31,185 nucleotides of DNA from CAYUNA01 sp047629355. Its GTDB lineage: Bacteria; Bacteroidota; Bacteroidia; Chitinophagales; Saprospiraceae. Position 1 is the first letter of the stretch. Each line of letters starts with the position of its first letter. The position numbers and the translations under genes were made by a program. The stretch spans positions 1-31,185 of the forward strand of contig JBLHWU010000053.1 in NCBI GenBank assembly GCA_047629355.1. Reading direction: 5' to 3'. The notes beneath the pieces were generated by a model, which was not told the DNA's origin, did no database searches, and worked only from the letters and a program-made list of their open reading frames with translations. This document shows, piece by piece, positions 8,755 to 17,195 of the stretch.

Positions 8755-9843
8755 TCATCTCGTTTCCCCCATAAACTCCGCTACCAACCCATGAAAATGA
8801 TGTACTGCTTTCTCCATAGTTGGCGAAAATCGACCACTTTTATAATAGCGCGATTGAATGCCTAATTGTACGCTTTCAACAACTGCTTCGTCTTCAAATT
8901 CTGTTTGCTCCAAGTTATTGACCGTCCGATTAAATGCCGCATCTTTGAAACGATATGTTCGAAAAGAAACTACCGTTTCCTGGTGATTCTGTGGCTTTAT
9001 AATGTTTAAAGACAAGCCCCAAGGGTAAAAATTTAGCATGATATTGGGAAATAGCCAAAAATAGTAAGCATACACTTTTCGTCCAAAGTCGGGCGAATTT
9101 TCAGGAAGGTCAAAACACGGTTCGCCTTCTTCAGCAATGCCAATTTGTAAATTGCAATACGGAAAAATCTCGTAGTCATAATTTTTAAAATCCAGCGCAT
9201 TATTCAACGCGGGATGCACGAAGGGAACATGAAATCCTTCCAAATAATTATCGCAATACAAAGCCCAATTTGCTTTAAGGGGAAAGTCTTGCGTGCCTTC
9301 CTCTTGAAAAACCAACGTGTCCAACGGCATCCAACCAATGCGCTTTTGAATCGGGCGAATCATCTCCTCAAAATCGACTTTAGGCTGCAAGGAAACAAAC
9401 TGTAAACCGAGCCATTCTCGCAATGGAATTTGTGCTAAATCGTCTACTTTGTTTGGAAAATTTTCCGTTTTTTCAAATTCAGGCATGCTTTTAAAACTAC
9501 CGTCTAAGCGAAAACAACGCCCGTGGTACCCACAAGAAAGTAGTGGTTTTTTTGACGATTTCTCAACGATAATTTTGCCTCGATGCGTACAGACATTCGA
9601 TAGACAGCGTGTCGTTTCATCCTTACCACGCACCAGTAAAAGTGGTTCATTCAGCACATCAGGCAAGAGTGTAAACGGATACACTTCCCCTTTTTCTTGC
9701 ACGACTGAAGCATCCGCGACGTATTGCCAAGTAGCTGCAAAAATTTGTTCTTTCGATGCTTCGAAGTGGGCTGGATTTTTATAAAAATCGCCTGGAAGCG
9801 TGTGTGCTTTCGCAATCTTTTTGTGAATATTGAAGAAGCTCAT
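8755..9843 (-). CDS. Rieske 2Fe-2S aromatic-ring-hydroxylase-type oxygenase, alpha subunit
   Basis: The 362-residue protein begins at the ATG 9841-9843 and ends with TGA. The Rieske cluster ligands are C85-T-H87 and C104-G-Y-H107. The mononuclear iron site follows as N199-x-x-E202-x-x-H205-x4-H210, with a downstream acidic ligand in the segment EDEAVVES. The enzyme would use electrons from a separate reductase to activate O2 and hydroxylate or demethylate a small substrate. The length and the stand-alone alpha subunit resemble the choline, carnitine or betaine monooxygenase branch, but the substrate cannot be read from the sequence. No reductase or beta subunit is adjacent. No mutations are seen in the metal sites. 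Confidence 0.9.
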   Translation of the reverse strand: MSFFNIHKKIAKAHTLPGDFYKNPAHFEASKEQIFAATWQYVADASVVQEKGEVYPFTLLPDVLNEPLLLVRGKDETTRCLSNVCTHRGKIIVEKSSKKPLLSCGYHGRCFRLDGSFKSMPEFEKTENFPNKVDDLAQIPLREWLGLQFVSLQPKVDFEEMIRPIQKRIGWMPLDTLVFQEEGTQDFPLKANWALYCDNYLEGFHVPFVHPALNNALDFKNYDYEIFPYCNLQIGIAEEGEPCFDLPENSPDFGRKVYAYYFWLFPNIMLNFYPWGLSLNIIKPQNHQETVVSFRTYRFKDAAFNRTVNNLEQTEFEDEAVVESVQLGIQSRYYKSGRFSPTMEKAVHHFHGLVAEFMGETR

Positions 9844-9895
9844 TTAATTGGAATCGTAGTTATTTAGTATTTTAAAATGGCTGATGTATCTGCTT

Positions 9896-10483
9896 TTATT
9901 TGAAAATATAGAATTCTGCACCAATTTGCCAAAGGGTACTTTTGCGTTGAACTGCACTAATTGTCTGGCCATTTACATCGGTTTCCTTAAATTCATAAAT
10001 ATTCGAAAGTCCCCAAATGTAACGCAGATTAAATACCAAACGTTGACCCAATTTAAACCCCCCGCCTAATAAAGCACCAAATTCAGTATCTTTATCAACG
10101 TAAAAATTATCTCCATCAACGATAATTCCAGGCTCAACTCCAGCATCAATAAAAACGCCACCAATAATATTTAAACGTAGTAATAAAGGAAGATTGAAGT
10201 AACTAATTTCAACTTTTCGCTTGTTCACTCCATCATCAAACTCAGCACCTTCAAAAGAGTATAATCCTTCTGCTCTTAATGACAATCGGTCATTCATTTC
10301 TATTTCTGCAAATCCCCCTACATAATAGCTCGTCAAAGCTTCCCAATCTATAAAATCAACGTCTCCCGTTTCTTTGATTTGAGAATAATTAGCCCCGCCT
10401 TTTAGTCCAATTTTCAATTGAGCTTGTGCTGAAATGCTCATAAATAGAATACAGACTGCAGTAAATAAATATTTCATTTTCAT
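9896..10483 (-). CDS. PorT-like outer-membrane beta-barrel protein
   Basis: The 195-residue protein has a signal peptide ending in SAQAQ (about 1-22). A barrel follows, opening with LKIGLKGGANYSQI, the standard start of the OMP_b-brl_2 family (PF13568). Alternating hydrophobic and polar strands continue to a terminal aromatic segment (QIGAEFYIFK). It is predicted to sit in the outer membrane; its cargo or partner is unknown. The gene is about 50 bp upstream of the Rieske gene on the same strand, so the two may be co-transcribed. A -7 box TATATTTG lies 20 bp upstream of the start. Confidence 0.85.
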   Translation of the reverse strand: MKMKYLFTAVCILFMSISAQAQLKIGLKGGANYSQIKETGDVDFIDWEALTSYYVGGFAEIEMNDRLSLRAEGLYSFEGAEFDDGVNKRKVEISYFNLPLLLRLNIIGGVFIDAGVEPGIIVDGDNFYVDKDTEFGALLGGGFKLGQRLVFNLRYIWGLSNIYEFKETDVNGQTISAVQRKSTLWQIGAEFYIFK

Positions 10484-10502
10484 AATAAAAGTATTTTATG
10501 GA

Positions 10503-10510
10503 CAAATATA
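10503..10510 (-). promoter_or_regulatory. Candidate -7 box of the barrel/Rieske pair
   Basis: The minus strand reads TATATTTG (TAnnTTTG), giving a very short leader before the ATG at 10483. No -33 box was recognised. Confidence 0.4.
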
Positions 10511-10541
10511 TTTGAATTATTTCATTTAGTAGTTCTTCGCT

Positions 10542-10677
10542 TCATAAATAACTGATGATTAAGGGATAAAACCTCACCCGCGTTGCCATAGGCAACGCGC
10601 ACTATTTTTTATTGGAGGTCGAAAATTTACAATTTTCTCCCTCCTGTTATTTCAAAATAACTGTCAATTATTTATGA
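10542..10677. mobile_element. Small inverted-repeat element carrying a D-type hairpin
   Basis: The outer repeats TCATAAATAACTGA (10542-10555) and TCAATTATTTATGA (10664-10677) are inverted copies with one mismatch. Inside, on the minus strand, are the D-type stem (10614-10644, GGAGG...CCTCC with an AAAATT/AATTTT core) and the perfect GC-rich hairpin GCGTTGCC-ATA-GGCAACGC (10580-10598). It lies in the divergent gap between the barrel gene and the DUF5606 gene. The remaining ~270 bp up to 10950 show no feature I can support. Confidence 0.7.
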
Positions 10678-10950
10678 TTCATTGCAATAGTCTTTCGAGT
10701 TAATAGTGTAAATCATTAGAAGAGCCATTTTTTCTCAGTTTTTACTTTTGAAATGCGATTTATGTTGATATCATGAGCATTTTAAAAGTGAAATATGAGC
10801 GCAAAATATCCTGTTAAAAATCTACAGTTTTGTTTTCGCATTCCTTTAACTTCTTAGCAACAAAAAGAACTCCATTTACGCTCATTTTCTTATAAAAAGA
10901 TAAGTTTTAACAAAAATTGCGTTTTAAATTCCTCACTCCCCAAAAATTTC

Positions 10951-10958
10951 TACCTTTG
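10951..10958 (+). promoter_or_regulatory. Candidate -7 box of the DUF5606 gene
   Basis: TACCTTTG matches TAnnTTTG and lies 91 bp upstream of the ATG at 11049. The leader between them is AT-rich. Confidence 0.5.
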
Positions 10959-11048
10959 CAGACTTTTTTGAAAACAATGGACTTTGCAGTGAGCGCACAA
11001 CGAAATATATTGGACGAAACGCTGTAAAAGAATTTAAAATAACGAATT

Positions 11049-11474
11049 ATGAATTTGAAAGATTTTGTTGCCGTCAGCGGATTACCGGGTATTTTTAGAA
11101 TGGCAGCTAATAGAAGTAATGGTTTGATTGTCGCAGATTTGGACACCGGCAAACGCCGATTTGCATCTTCGCGTAAGCACCAATTTACGCCTTTAGAATC
11201 TATCGCTATCTTTACCGACGATGATGATTCTATTGAATTGGCTAAGGTTTTCAGAAACATGGAAGACCAAGTAGGAGACAATCCTGTACCATCCAATACC
11301 GCGAAACCAGCAGAATTACGGGAGTACTTTTTAGATGTGATGCCCAATCATGACCGCGACCGTGTGCATATTTCTGACATTAAAAAAGTGGTTAAATGGT
11401 ACAAATTTTTGCAAGAACGAGATTTGTTAAACTTGCCAGAGGAAGAAGAAAAAAGTGGTGACGAAGAGGAGTAA
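11049..11474 (+). CDS. DUF5606 domain protein
   Basis: The 141-residue cytoplasmic protein opens MNLKDFVAVSGLPGIFRM. It contains NRSNGLIVADLDTGKRRFASSRKHQFTPLESIAIFTDDD split over residues 22-60, which is the hallmark of DUF5606 (PF18347), a family almost confined to Bacteroidota. It ends in an acidic, probably disordered tail (EEEEKSGDEEE). No catalytic residues are evident and no function is established. It is transcribed alone, with a -7 box at 10951 and a strong terminator at 11552-11587. The start is supported by the conserved N-terminus. Confidence 0.88.
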   Translation: MNLKDFVAVSGLPGIFRMAANRSNGLIVADLDTGKRRFASSRKHQFTPLESIAIFTDDDDSIELAKVFRNMEDQVGDNPVPSNTAKPAELREYFLDVMPNHDRDRVHISDIKKVVKWYKFLQERDLLNLPEEEEKSGDEEE

Positions 11475-11551
11475 AAGACGGCGCACGGTTTTCGGCGCAC
11501 AAGCTCACGGAGAAACATTGAGAATCAGTGTTCTCTGATAGTTTAAGTCTA

Positions 11552-11590
11552 AAAAATGTTGAAGTACAGAAGTGCTTCAACATTTTTTTT
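11552..11590 (+). terminator. Rho-independent terminator of the DUF5606 gene
   Basis: AAAAATGTTGAAG (11552-11564) pairs with CTTCAACATTTTT (11575-11587). The hairpin is followed by a long T run, starting 78 bp after the stop. Confidence 0.9.
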
Positions 11591-11787
11591 TGTATTTTTT
11601 TTAATTTCCTGCAACGCTTCCTATTTCACCTTGTCTCTCCTTTAGTAACGGTTACCAATCAAACAAAAAATAAGTCACCTACTTAAATTACCATCAGGTT
11701 TTATAGTATATAAAGTAATCACCAAAGATTGTTTCAATCAATACTATATTTCCAATTTCCAATTAAGTCATTTAATCATTTTACTAA

Positions 11788-11947
11788 GCAAAAACAATTC
11801 AATAACTTGGACCATTATGCTTGTCCTTTTCTCTTCTAAAAAAACTCAAAAAATAGTTCCGTAACGAAGGCTATGCAACGATTTTTTGAATTCTTTAAAA
11901 GAAAAAATTACGGCGCATTATGGTCCAACTTATTAAATCGTTTTCAC
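11788..11947 (+). mobile_element. Family B MITE, copy 3, at the 5' end of the PDZ gene
   Basis: 160 bp with termini GCAAAAACAATTCAATAA and TTAAATCGTTTTCAC, flanked by TAA at 11785-11787 and 11948-11950. It ends 21 bp before the ATG of the PDZ protein. The gene's leader, and possibly its promoter, therefore lie in or beyond the element. No TAnnTTTG box was found between the element and the ATG. The sequence from 11590 to 11784 shows no supported feature. Confidence 0.92.
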
Positions 11948-11968
11948 TAAAAAAAAATCTCACACAAC

Positions 11969-13297
11969 ATGAAAAGATTTTCACAGTTTATTTATGCTAC
12001 ACTCGCTATTGGATTGTTGTTTTGTACAACAAATTTATCTGCACAAAATAGTACCGACGAGGCAACTATTTCGCAAAAAGTGACAGATTACGACGGCAAT
12101 GTCTCTGTCAAAAAGAAACGGCTGGCAGAAGGGGAAAGTATTGAAGATTACTTGGACGAATTAAACCTCAATCAAACAAATATTGCCAATATTGAGATTG
12201 AGGTGCAAGAGAATGGTCAAACGAAAACTTTTATCCAAACCAGTAATTCCAACACTTGGCATCAATCTTCGCGCTCACCTGAATTTGAAGAATTGGAAAA
12301 ACAAATGGCGAAGTTGGAAAAACAAATGGCTAAACTTAAAGAGAGAACGCAAAAGAGCAAGCAACAAAATCATAACTATAGTTATAACTACAACCGAGAT
12401 GACAACAGTAAAAAACGCGCGTTACTTGGCATCTACCCTGCTTATTCGAATGAAGGTGTCATGATTAGCAGCATTGTATCAGGTGGTGGCGCACAAGCAG
12501 CGGGCATGAAACGAGGCGACCAGGTAGCGAATATTAATGGCGTTACTTTGGAAAATGGAAGTGATTTGCGCCGAGAATTATCAAAATATGAGCCAGGAAC
12601 GGCTGTAACCGTAGCTTACGTTCGAGACGGTCAGACTTATACGACTCAATCAACTTTGAGTGCAAAACGAAGCTATTCTCACGACCGTGACCCTTGCAAA
12701 ATTTTCATCGGAGTGCAATTGGCTAGCGCGCAGCGTGGTATTCCTATTAGTGGCATCATCGACGGTACTGCGGCAGATAAATCGACTTTACAGACAGGCG
12801 ATGTCATCATTGAAATGGATGGTATTAACGTAAATTCTTTCAATGAATTATTAGTCGAACGCAACAAGCACCAGCCTGGTGATGATTTTGTATTGACAAT
12901 TTTGCGAGAAGGTAATCCAATGATTGTGGAGGCGCAATTTTTAACTTGTGACCAAACTGAAGAAGCACCTATTGAGGAGATTATTGAGCCAACAATTATT
13001 CAAGATGCACCCGTTCAGTTGATTGAAAATGGTTTGCAGTTGGAGGAATTGAGCGCCTTCCCTAATCCGACGTATGGCAAATTTACTTTACGTTTTCAAG
13101 GAGAAGCAGTGCCGACAAAAGTACGCGTTACGGACATCACAGGACGGATGATTTATTCTGAAAATTTGAATTCATTTGACGGTATGTACAATCGAGAATT
13201 ACAAATTGACAATGCGACACCAGGGAATATGATTGTGACGGTTCAGCAAGGTAGCAAGGTGATTTCAGAGCAGGTCTTGTTGTTGCCGAGAGCATAA
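11969..13297 (+). CDS. Secreted protein with coiled coil, two PDZ domains and T9SS sorting domain
   Basis: The 442-residue protein has a signal peptide (1-25, ending LSAQ) and a charged coiled coil (about 105-132, repeated KQMAKLEKQMAKL). PDZ domain 1 spans about 148-235 (ALLGIYP...SGGGAQAAGMKRGDQVANINGVTL). PDZ domain 2 spans about 240-327 (IFIGVQLA...GIIDGTAADKSTLQTGDVIIEMDGI). A type IX sorting domain follows at about 360-442, with the usual FPNPTYGKFTLRF motif. No protease domain is present, so it is probably a surface-bound scaffold or peptide-binding protein. It stands alone and is followed by a clear terminator. The MITE just upstream may affect its expression. Confidence 0.88.
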   Translation: MKRFSQFIYATLAIGLLFCTTNLSAQNSTDEATISQKVTDYDGNVSVKKKRLAEGESIEDYLDELNLNQTNIANIEIEVQENGQTKTFIQTSNSNTWHQSSRSPEFEELEKQMAKLEKQMAKLKERTQKSKQQNHNYSYNYNRDDNSKKRALLGIYPAYSNEGVMISSIVSGGGAQAAGMKRGDQVANINGVTLENGSDLRRELSKYEPGTAVTVAYVRDGQTYTTQSTLSAKRSYSHDRDPCKIFIGVQLASAQRGIPISGIIDGTAADKSTLQTGDVIIEMDGINVNSFNELLVERNKHQPGDDFVLTILREGNPMIVEAQFLTCDQTEEAPIEEIIEPTIIQDAPVQLIENGLQLEELSAFPNPTYGKFTLRFQGEAVPTKVRVTDITGRMIYSENLNSFDGMYNRELQIDNATPGNMIVTVQQGSKVISEQVLLLPRA

Positions 13298-13361
13298 ACG
13301 GCGCGAGGTTTTTGCGCCCCCTTAGAATTTTATAAATTAATTCTAAACCTGTTTAAATATT

Positions 13362-13401
13362 CGCATCCGATGCTTTTGTAGCGTCGGATGCGTTTTTTTT
13401 T
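13362..13401 (+). terminator. Rho-independent terminator of the PDZ gene
   Basis: CGCATCCGATGC (13362-13373) pairs with GCGTCGGATGCG (13381-13392) with one mismatch. A run of nine T follows. It lies 65 bp after the stop. Confidence 0.9.
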
Positions 13402-13408
13402 GAAGTAT

Positions 13409-13574
13409 TAAGTAACACATGATAATTAATTCGGTAAAATTTTTAGACAAGATTTTTTCGATAGTTTTTCTTTAAAAAATCATTAATAGCCTATGTTATT
13501 GAAGAATTTTTAAGGGGAAAATAGCAGAAAAAGATGTTTATAAAATTACCGAATTAATTGCTACGAGTTACTTA
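13409..13574 (-). mobile_element. Family F MITE, copy 1
   Basis: Termini TAAGTAACACATGATAATTA (left) and the reverse complement of the right end TAAGTAACTCGTAGCAATTA form inverted repeats that continue as ATTCGGTAA. The ends include TA, consistent with a TA target. On the minus strand the interior (ATAAACATCTTTTTCTGCT... and AACTATCGAAAAAATCTTGT) matches the copy at 22188-22354. No coding capacity. Confidence 0.85.
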
Positions 13575-13628
13575 GGAATGGTGAAAGAATAACTTGAATA
13601 ACTATTAAGGTTTCAACTAAAAATCAAA

Positions 13629-13667
13629 GAAGCCGCTAACAATCTATTGATTATTAGCGGCGGCTTC
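13629..13667 (-). terminator. Terminator of the thioredoxin-like lipoprotein gene
   Basis: On the minus strand GAAGCCGCCGCTAATAATC pairs with GATTGTTAGCGGCTTC (a 3-nt bulge), followed by TTTGATTTTT. It lies about 75 bp beyond the stop at 13742. Confidence 0.75.
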
Positions 13668-13741
13668 CTTAAAAAATAAGCTCTAAAGTTCAAACTCAAC
13701 ACCTCCGTGCGCCGCACACCAAAAACCGTGAGCCGTTGTCT

Positions 13742-14299
13742 CTATTTGCGACCACCACCTGCTGAAGCATTGTTCAACTGCAGTGCTTTATTTGCCAAAG
13801 ACTTTAAATCAGTGATGCCTGCTGCGTTATCTCGGCGCGCCAAAACTTCGCCATTGCTATTTAAAAATAGTAATGTTGGTAGCGTTTTGATGTCGTAAAT
13901 TAATGCAATGTGCGAGCCTGCGCCATCCGCATCTACTTTGTAACTGACGAAATTTTCATTAAAATAATCGCCTACTCTTTTATCAGAAAAAACGTTTTTA
14001 TCCATCGCTTTACAAGGTCCACACCAAGTTGCATAAAAGTCTACAAAGACCAATTTACCTTCGCGCTGTGCTTGTTCCAATAGTGGACGGAGCAATTCCG
14101 ATTTCTGAAATTTAACCCCAAAATATGGCTCTGCCGCTACCTTATTTTCGTTATAACCATCGACATCCCATGCGCCAGGATCAGCAGATTCGACTTTTCC
14201 TTTTTGGGACTGAGGGATGTTTGTTGAATATTTGGAGCTAGAGCAACTAGCAAAAATGCTGAGTCCAAAAACGACTAATAATAGGTGATAGAATTTCAT
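13742..14299 (-). CDS. Thioredoxin-like lipoprotein
   Basis: The start is placed at the ATG 14299 because the protein then begins with a lipoprotein signal, MKFYHLLLVVFGLSIFASC, with the lipidated cysteine at residue 19. The longer frame from 14371 adds an unlikely 24 residues. The thioredoxin fold contains the redox motif W92-C-G-P-C96 in the context VDFYATWCGPCKAMDKNVF. The cis-proline segment is IKTLPTLLFL. It is expected to act in the periplasm, anchored to a membrane, as a thiol-disulfide reductant or oxidant, similar to the DUF255/thioredoxin_7 group. The mature protein starts with a Ser-rich linker. It is transcribed alone; a possible -7 box TAGATTTG lies at 14585-14592. Confidence 0.88.
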   Translation of the reverse strand: MKFYHLLLVVFGLSIFASCSSSKYSTNIPQSQKGKVESADPGAWDVDGYNENKVAAEPYFGVKFQKSELLRPLLEQAQREGKLVFVDFYATWCGPCKAMDKNVFSDKRVGDYFNENFVSYKVDADGAGSHIALIYDIKTLPTLLFLNSNGEVLARRDNAAGITDLKSLANKALQLNNASAGGGRK

Positions 14300-14584
14300 A
14301 GTCCTGAATTTTTGTTTTTTATTAATTACGTTTGTTACAGAAGCTGTTAGTTGTTTGAACGTTTCGCACAAACGCCTTAAACACTCCTTTTATTGGACAC
14401 ACCCTTTTTTTTGCACGAGTAGGCATTTATTAGCAATTTCACCTTTTATCGAAATAGATAAAGAGAATTTGCTTGTGCAAAAAAGGTTTGGGTAAGTTCC
14501 GTGAAATCAAATTAAAAGCTGCTTTTTTTATTTGAGTGAGGAGAAAGAAGGGAGAGTTCCCATAAAAATGATAGCTTCTTAGGA

Positions 14585-14592
14585 CAAATCTA
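14585..14592 (-). promoter_or_regulatory. Possible -7 box upstream of the thioredoxin-like gene
   Basis: The minus strand reads TAGATTTG. It is about 285 bp upstream of the start, so a closer promoter may exist. The remaining part of 14300-14702 shows no gene. Confidence 0.3.
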
Positions 14593-14702
14593 CCTAAAAT
14601 TAGGTAAAAAACATAGCTTTAAAGAGTTTATTTTGAGACAAAAATTGCATATTTTTATTATTATAAATCTTAATGTGATAAAGGAAAATAGAAATGATTA
14701 AG

Positions 14703-14867
14703 TAAGGAACGCAAATTAAATAAATGCAGATTCTTGACAGGATATTTTGTCCTCCTTTTTCACTTTAAAAACGCTAATTATATCAACATCAATAGCACTT
14801 TTAAAGCAAAAAGGGAGAACAAAACCTCACTCCCAAGAATCTGCATTTATTTATTCCGCGTTCCTTA
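14703..14867 (+). mobile_element. Family A MITE, copy 2 (best preserved)
   Basis: 165 bp. The left end TAAGGAACGC...AATAAATGCAGATTCTTG and the reverse complement of the right end TAAGGAACGCGGAATAAATA...GATTCTTG match over about 50 bp, so the whole element folds as one long hairpin. Both ends carry TA, suggesting a TA target. The interior has no open reading frame worth calling. Confidence 0.88.
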
Positions 14868-14880
14868 GCTTTGTTAAACT

Positions 14881-14972
14881 TGAGAAGCGAGAGAATTCTA
14901 AGATTTTCGAACTTCAAAAAACATACTCCCCCGCAGCCTTCGGCTGCGGGACGATACCGTTTATTAAGGAAG
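14881..14972 (+). repeat. D-type hairpin motif after the VWA gene
   Basis: A first stem around 14883-14915 (GAAGCGAGAGAATTC, TAA loop, GATTTTCGAACTTC) is followed by AAAAAACA and the perfect hairpin CCCGCAGCC-TTC-GGCTGCGGG (14930-14950). It starts only nine bases downstream of the VWA gene stop on the other strand and may act as a terminator there. The plan equals the motif at 5006-5100. Confidence 0.7.
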
Positions 14973-14980
14973 AAAACGAT

Positions 14981-16867
14981 TCAATACACCAACACCACTC
15001 TCCTCGTCCTCAATTGCTCCTTCTCCAAAAATCGAACAACGTAAATTCCATTTGGAAAATTAGCCAGATTAATCTCGGTCTCTCCTGCTTTCAAAGCATC
15101 AAACCGCAATAAAATCTTACCAGATAAATCAGTAATAAAAAGCTCTTTTACTGGATTTTTTAGTTTCACTTTAAACCTACCTATCGTTGGATTTGGGTAG
15201 CAAATGACCGAATTTTTAGGGTCTTCTTTTGAGTTTGTTGTACCATTGGTTGGGTCATTGATGTTCGCAATTGATTGGTTACACTCGGACACTACCGTAA
15301 ACTGGCCAATTACTCGAATTAACAAATCATTGAATTTTTCGACCTCATATTCATCCGTTGTTGGTTCAATATGCGCATTACCGACACCGCTATGGTCAGT
15401 CAAAAAAACGTACGTCCCATTGGTCGTCAGCGCAAAACTCCGCATCAAATATTCCGTACTTTTATCAATCCCGCTACCTGCAACTGGAATGATACGCACT
15501 CCTTTTTCAGCGGCTAAATGCGTTAATTTTTCCAGTTTTTTCAAAATCTCTGGCGTATAATGTGGCGGTGCATCCAAGACCAAAAATAATAATTTAGCGA
15601 CCGTTTTATCACTCCAATTCAATTGATTCAAAGCAACATCTAAGGCAGCATCCATTGCTTCGGGGTAGTCACCACCGCCACTTGCTTGCTGCGCTTGCAT
15701 GAATTTTACCGCACTCGAAATATCGTCAGAAAAATCGAATTTTCGGGTTACATAATCATCCGTTTCATCCTTGTAAAAAACACTCCCCAAATTGATGATC
15801 AAATCTTCGCGCTGCGCCTGTATCTTTTCAATAACATCCATTAATTCTATTTGTAAGTACGCAATTTCATCGCCCATCGAACCTGTTGCATCGACAACAA
15901 AAGCGATGTCTAAAATATTATTCTCATTACAAGATTCCGCTATTTTCAAAAAATTAACACCTTGATTGAAAGGAATCAACTGCTCAATATTGTGCTTTTC
16001 TCCTTTGTATTCAACCTTGATGTTCGTCGCTTTTGCTGCATCTTTTTCTGTATTAAAAACACCACTCCACAATTCTACTCTACCTGTATTGTCTGTTTTT
16101 GCCGTCCAAATTGTTGTTTCACCGTTTTCTAAAAAAACGGTTGCCCCAACGATGGGAAAGCCTTCGGTATTCAAAACTTGCACCGTATAACGGTCAGTTA
16201 AATGAAAATTCCAATGCGTTTCCCATTGATTGAGGTCTTCCGTCGCGATATCTTGCCAGAGTTCCCATTTGCTAAAATCATGAATTTCGCCAGCGGTGAG
16301 TGTGCCTGCGGAAATGTTGGATTCAGATTTAGAGACTGCGGCAGCCTCTGAGACAATTGAAGAAGATGACAAAACCATATCCATTGTAGCAAATTCTTCT
16401 ATACTTTTCACCTTAGCCATTTTGGGCTCCGATTTCTTTCCTTTTACGCTAACACCATCTATATAGCATTCAATCGCACTACTCCTTTTTTTTCGCTCTC
16501 TTGTACTACTAACAATCACAACTTCATCTAGTGTTGCGCCTGTTTCCAACTTAAAATTCACTTCTACCGCTCTTTGATATAGTGTCTCTACCGTTTGCAT
16601 CTGATTTGCATAACCCGCATAGGCACATTCCAGCGTTACCTCTTTATCCTGATGCCACAGCAAGGAATAATGACCAGCTATATCGGTCACCGTCCCTGTT
16701 TTGGTGCCCGACACAATAATACTTGCTCCAATCAATGGGTCACCAGTTTCCGCATCCAGCACTTTTCCAAATATACTTACTTGCGGGCTTTGCGCCAATA
16801 TTTCAGTAGAATTTAAAGAAAATATTGTCATCAACAAGCAATAAGTCAGTAGGCTTAATTTTTTCAT
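14981..16867 (-). CDS. Secreted VWA-domain protein with N-terminal carboxypeptidase-regulatory-like domain and T9SS tail
   Basis: The 628-residue protein has a signal peptide (1-26). A CarboxypepD_reg-like beta-sandwich spans about 30-107 (VSIFGKVLDAETGDPLIGASIIVSGTKTGTVTD). It then has a TonB-receptor-like LDEVVIV strand, a low-complexity Ser/Ala segment, and a second Ig-like unit (about 225-300). A von Willebrand A domain follows at about 318-530, with the metal-binding MIDAS D326-A-T-G-S330 and later VFLVLDAPPHYTPE-like strands. The T9SS sorting domain is at about 555-628 (CYPNPTIGRFKVKL). It is probably exported and bound to the cell surface for adhesion or protein interaction. The N-terminal piece resembles the front of a SusC-type receptor but no barrel follows. 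It is transcribed alone. No -7 box was found upstream in 16868-17195, a divergent gap without other supported features. Confidence 0.87.
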   Translation of the reverse strand: MKKLSLLTYCLLMTIFSLNSTEILAQSPQVSIFGKVLDAETGDPLIGASIIVSGTKTGTVTDIAGHYSLLWHQDKEVTLECAYAGYANQMQTVETLYQRAVEVNFKLETGATLDEVVIVSSTRERKKRSSAIECYIDGVSVKGKKSEPKMAKVKSIEEFATMDMVLSSSSIVSEAAAVSKSESNISAGTLTAGEIHDFSKWELWQDIATEDLNQWETHWNFHLTDRYTVQVLNTEGFPIVGATVFLENGETTIWTAKTDNTGRVELWSGVFNTEKDAAKATNIKVEYKGEKHNIEQLIPFNQGVNFLKIAESCNENNILDIAFVVDATGSMGDEIAYLQIELMDVIEKIQAQREDLIINLGSVFYKDETDDYVTRKFDFSDDISSAVKFMQAQQASGGGDYPEAMDAALDVALNQLNWSDKTVAKLLFLVLDAPPHYTPEILKKLEKLTHLAAEKGVRIIPVAGSGIDKSTEYLMRSFALTTNGTYVFLTDHSGVGNAHIEPTTDEYEVEKFNDLLIRVIGQFTVVSECNQSIANINDPTNGTTNSKEDPKNSVICYPNPTIGRFKVKLKNPVKELFITDLSGKILLRFDALKAGETEINLANFPNGIYVVRFLEKEQLRTRRVVLVY

Positions 16868-17195
16868 TTTTTAAAGTTTTTTATTTTGAAAATGGCACAC
16901 AGAAGGAGGATGCGAAGCAAATTAAAATTACATAAAATCGCGAGTAACCTTTATATATTTCATAGAATCCCTAAAAATATGGCAGTCAATAAAATCTCCG
17001 TGGAATCTCCCATTGTTAATTCAACATTAATTTATTTGGAATAAATCACTTATTGCATGGACATATTAAACGCTTTCCCTATTATGGCTTTTTATTTTCA
17101 TAAAAAAGCAAATAAGTACGACGTCATCGTACAAAGCTGTTATTTCATATCATGATTAATCTTGAAATAGCGCTTACAACCAACTTAGAAAAATT

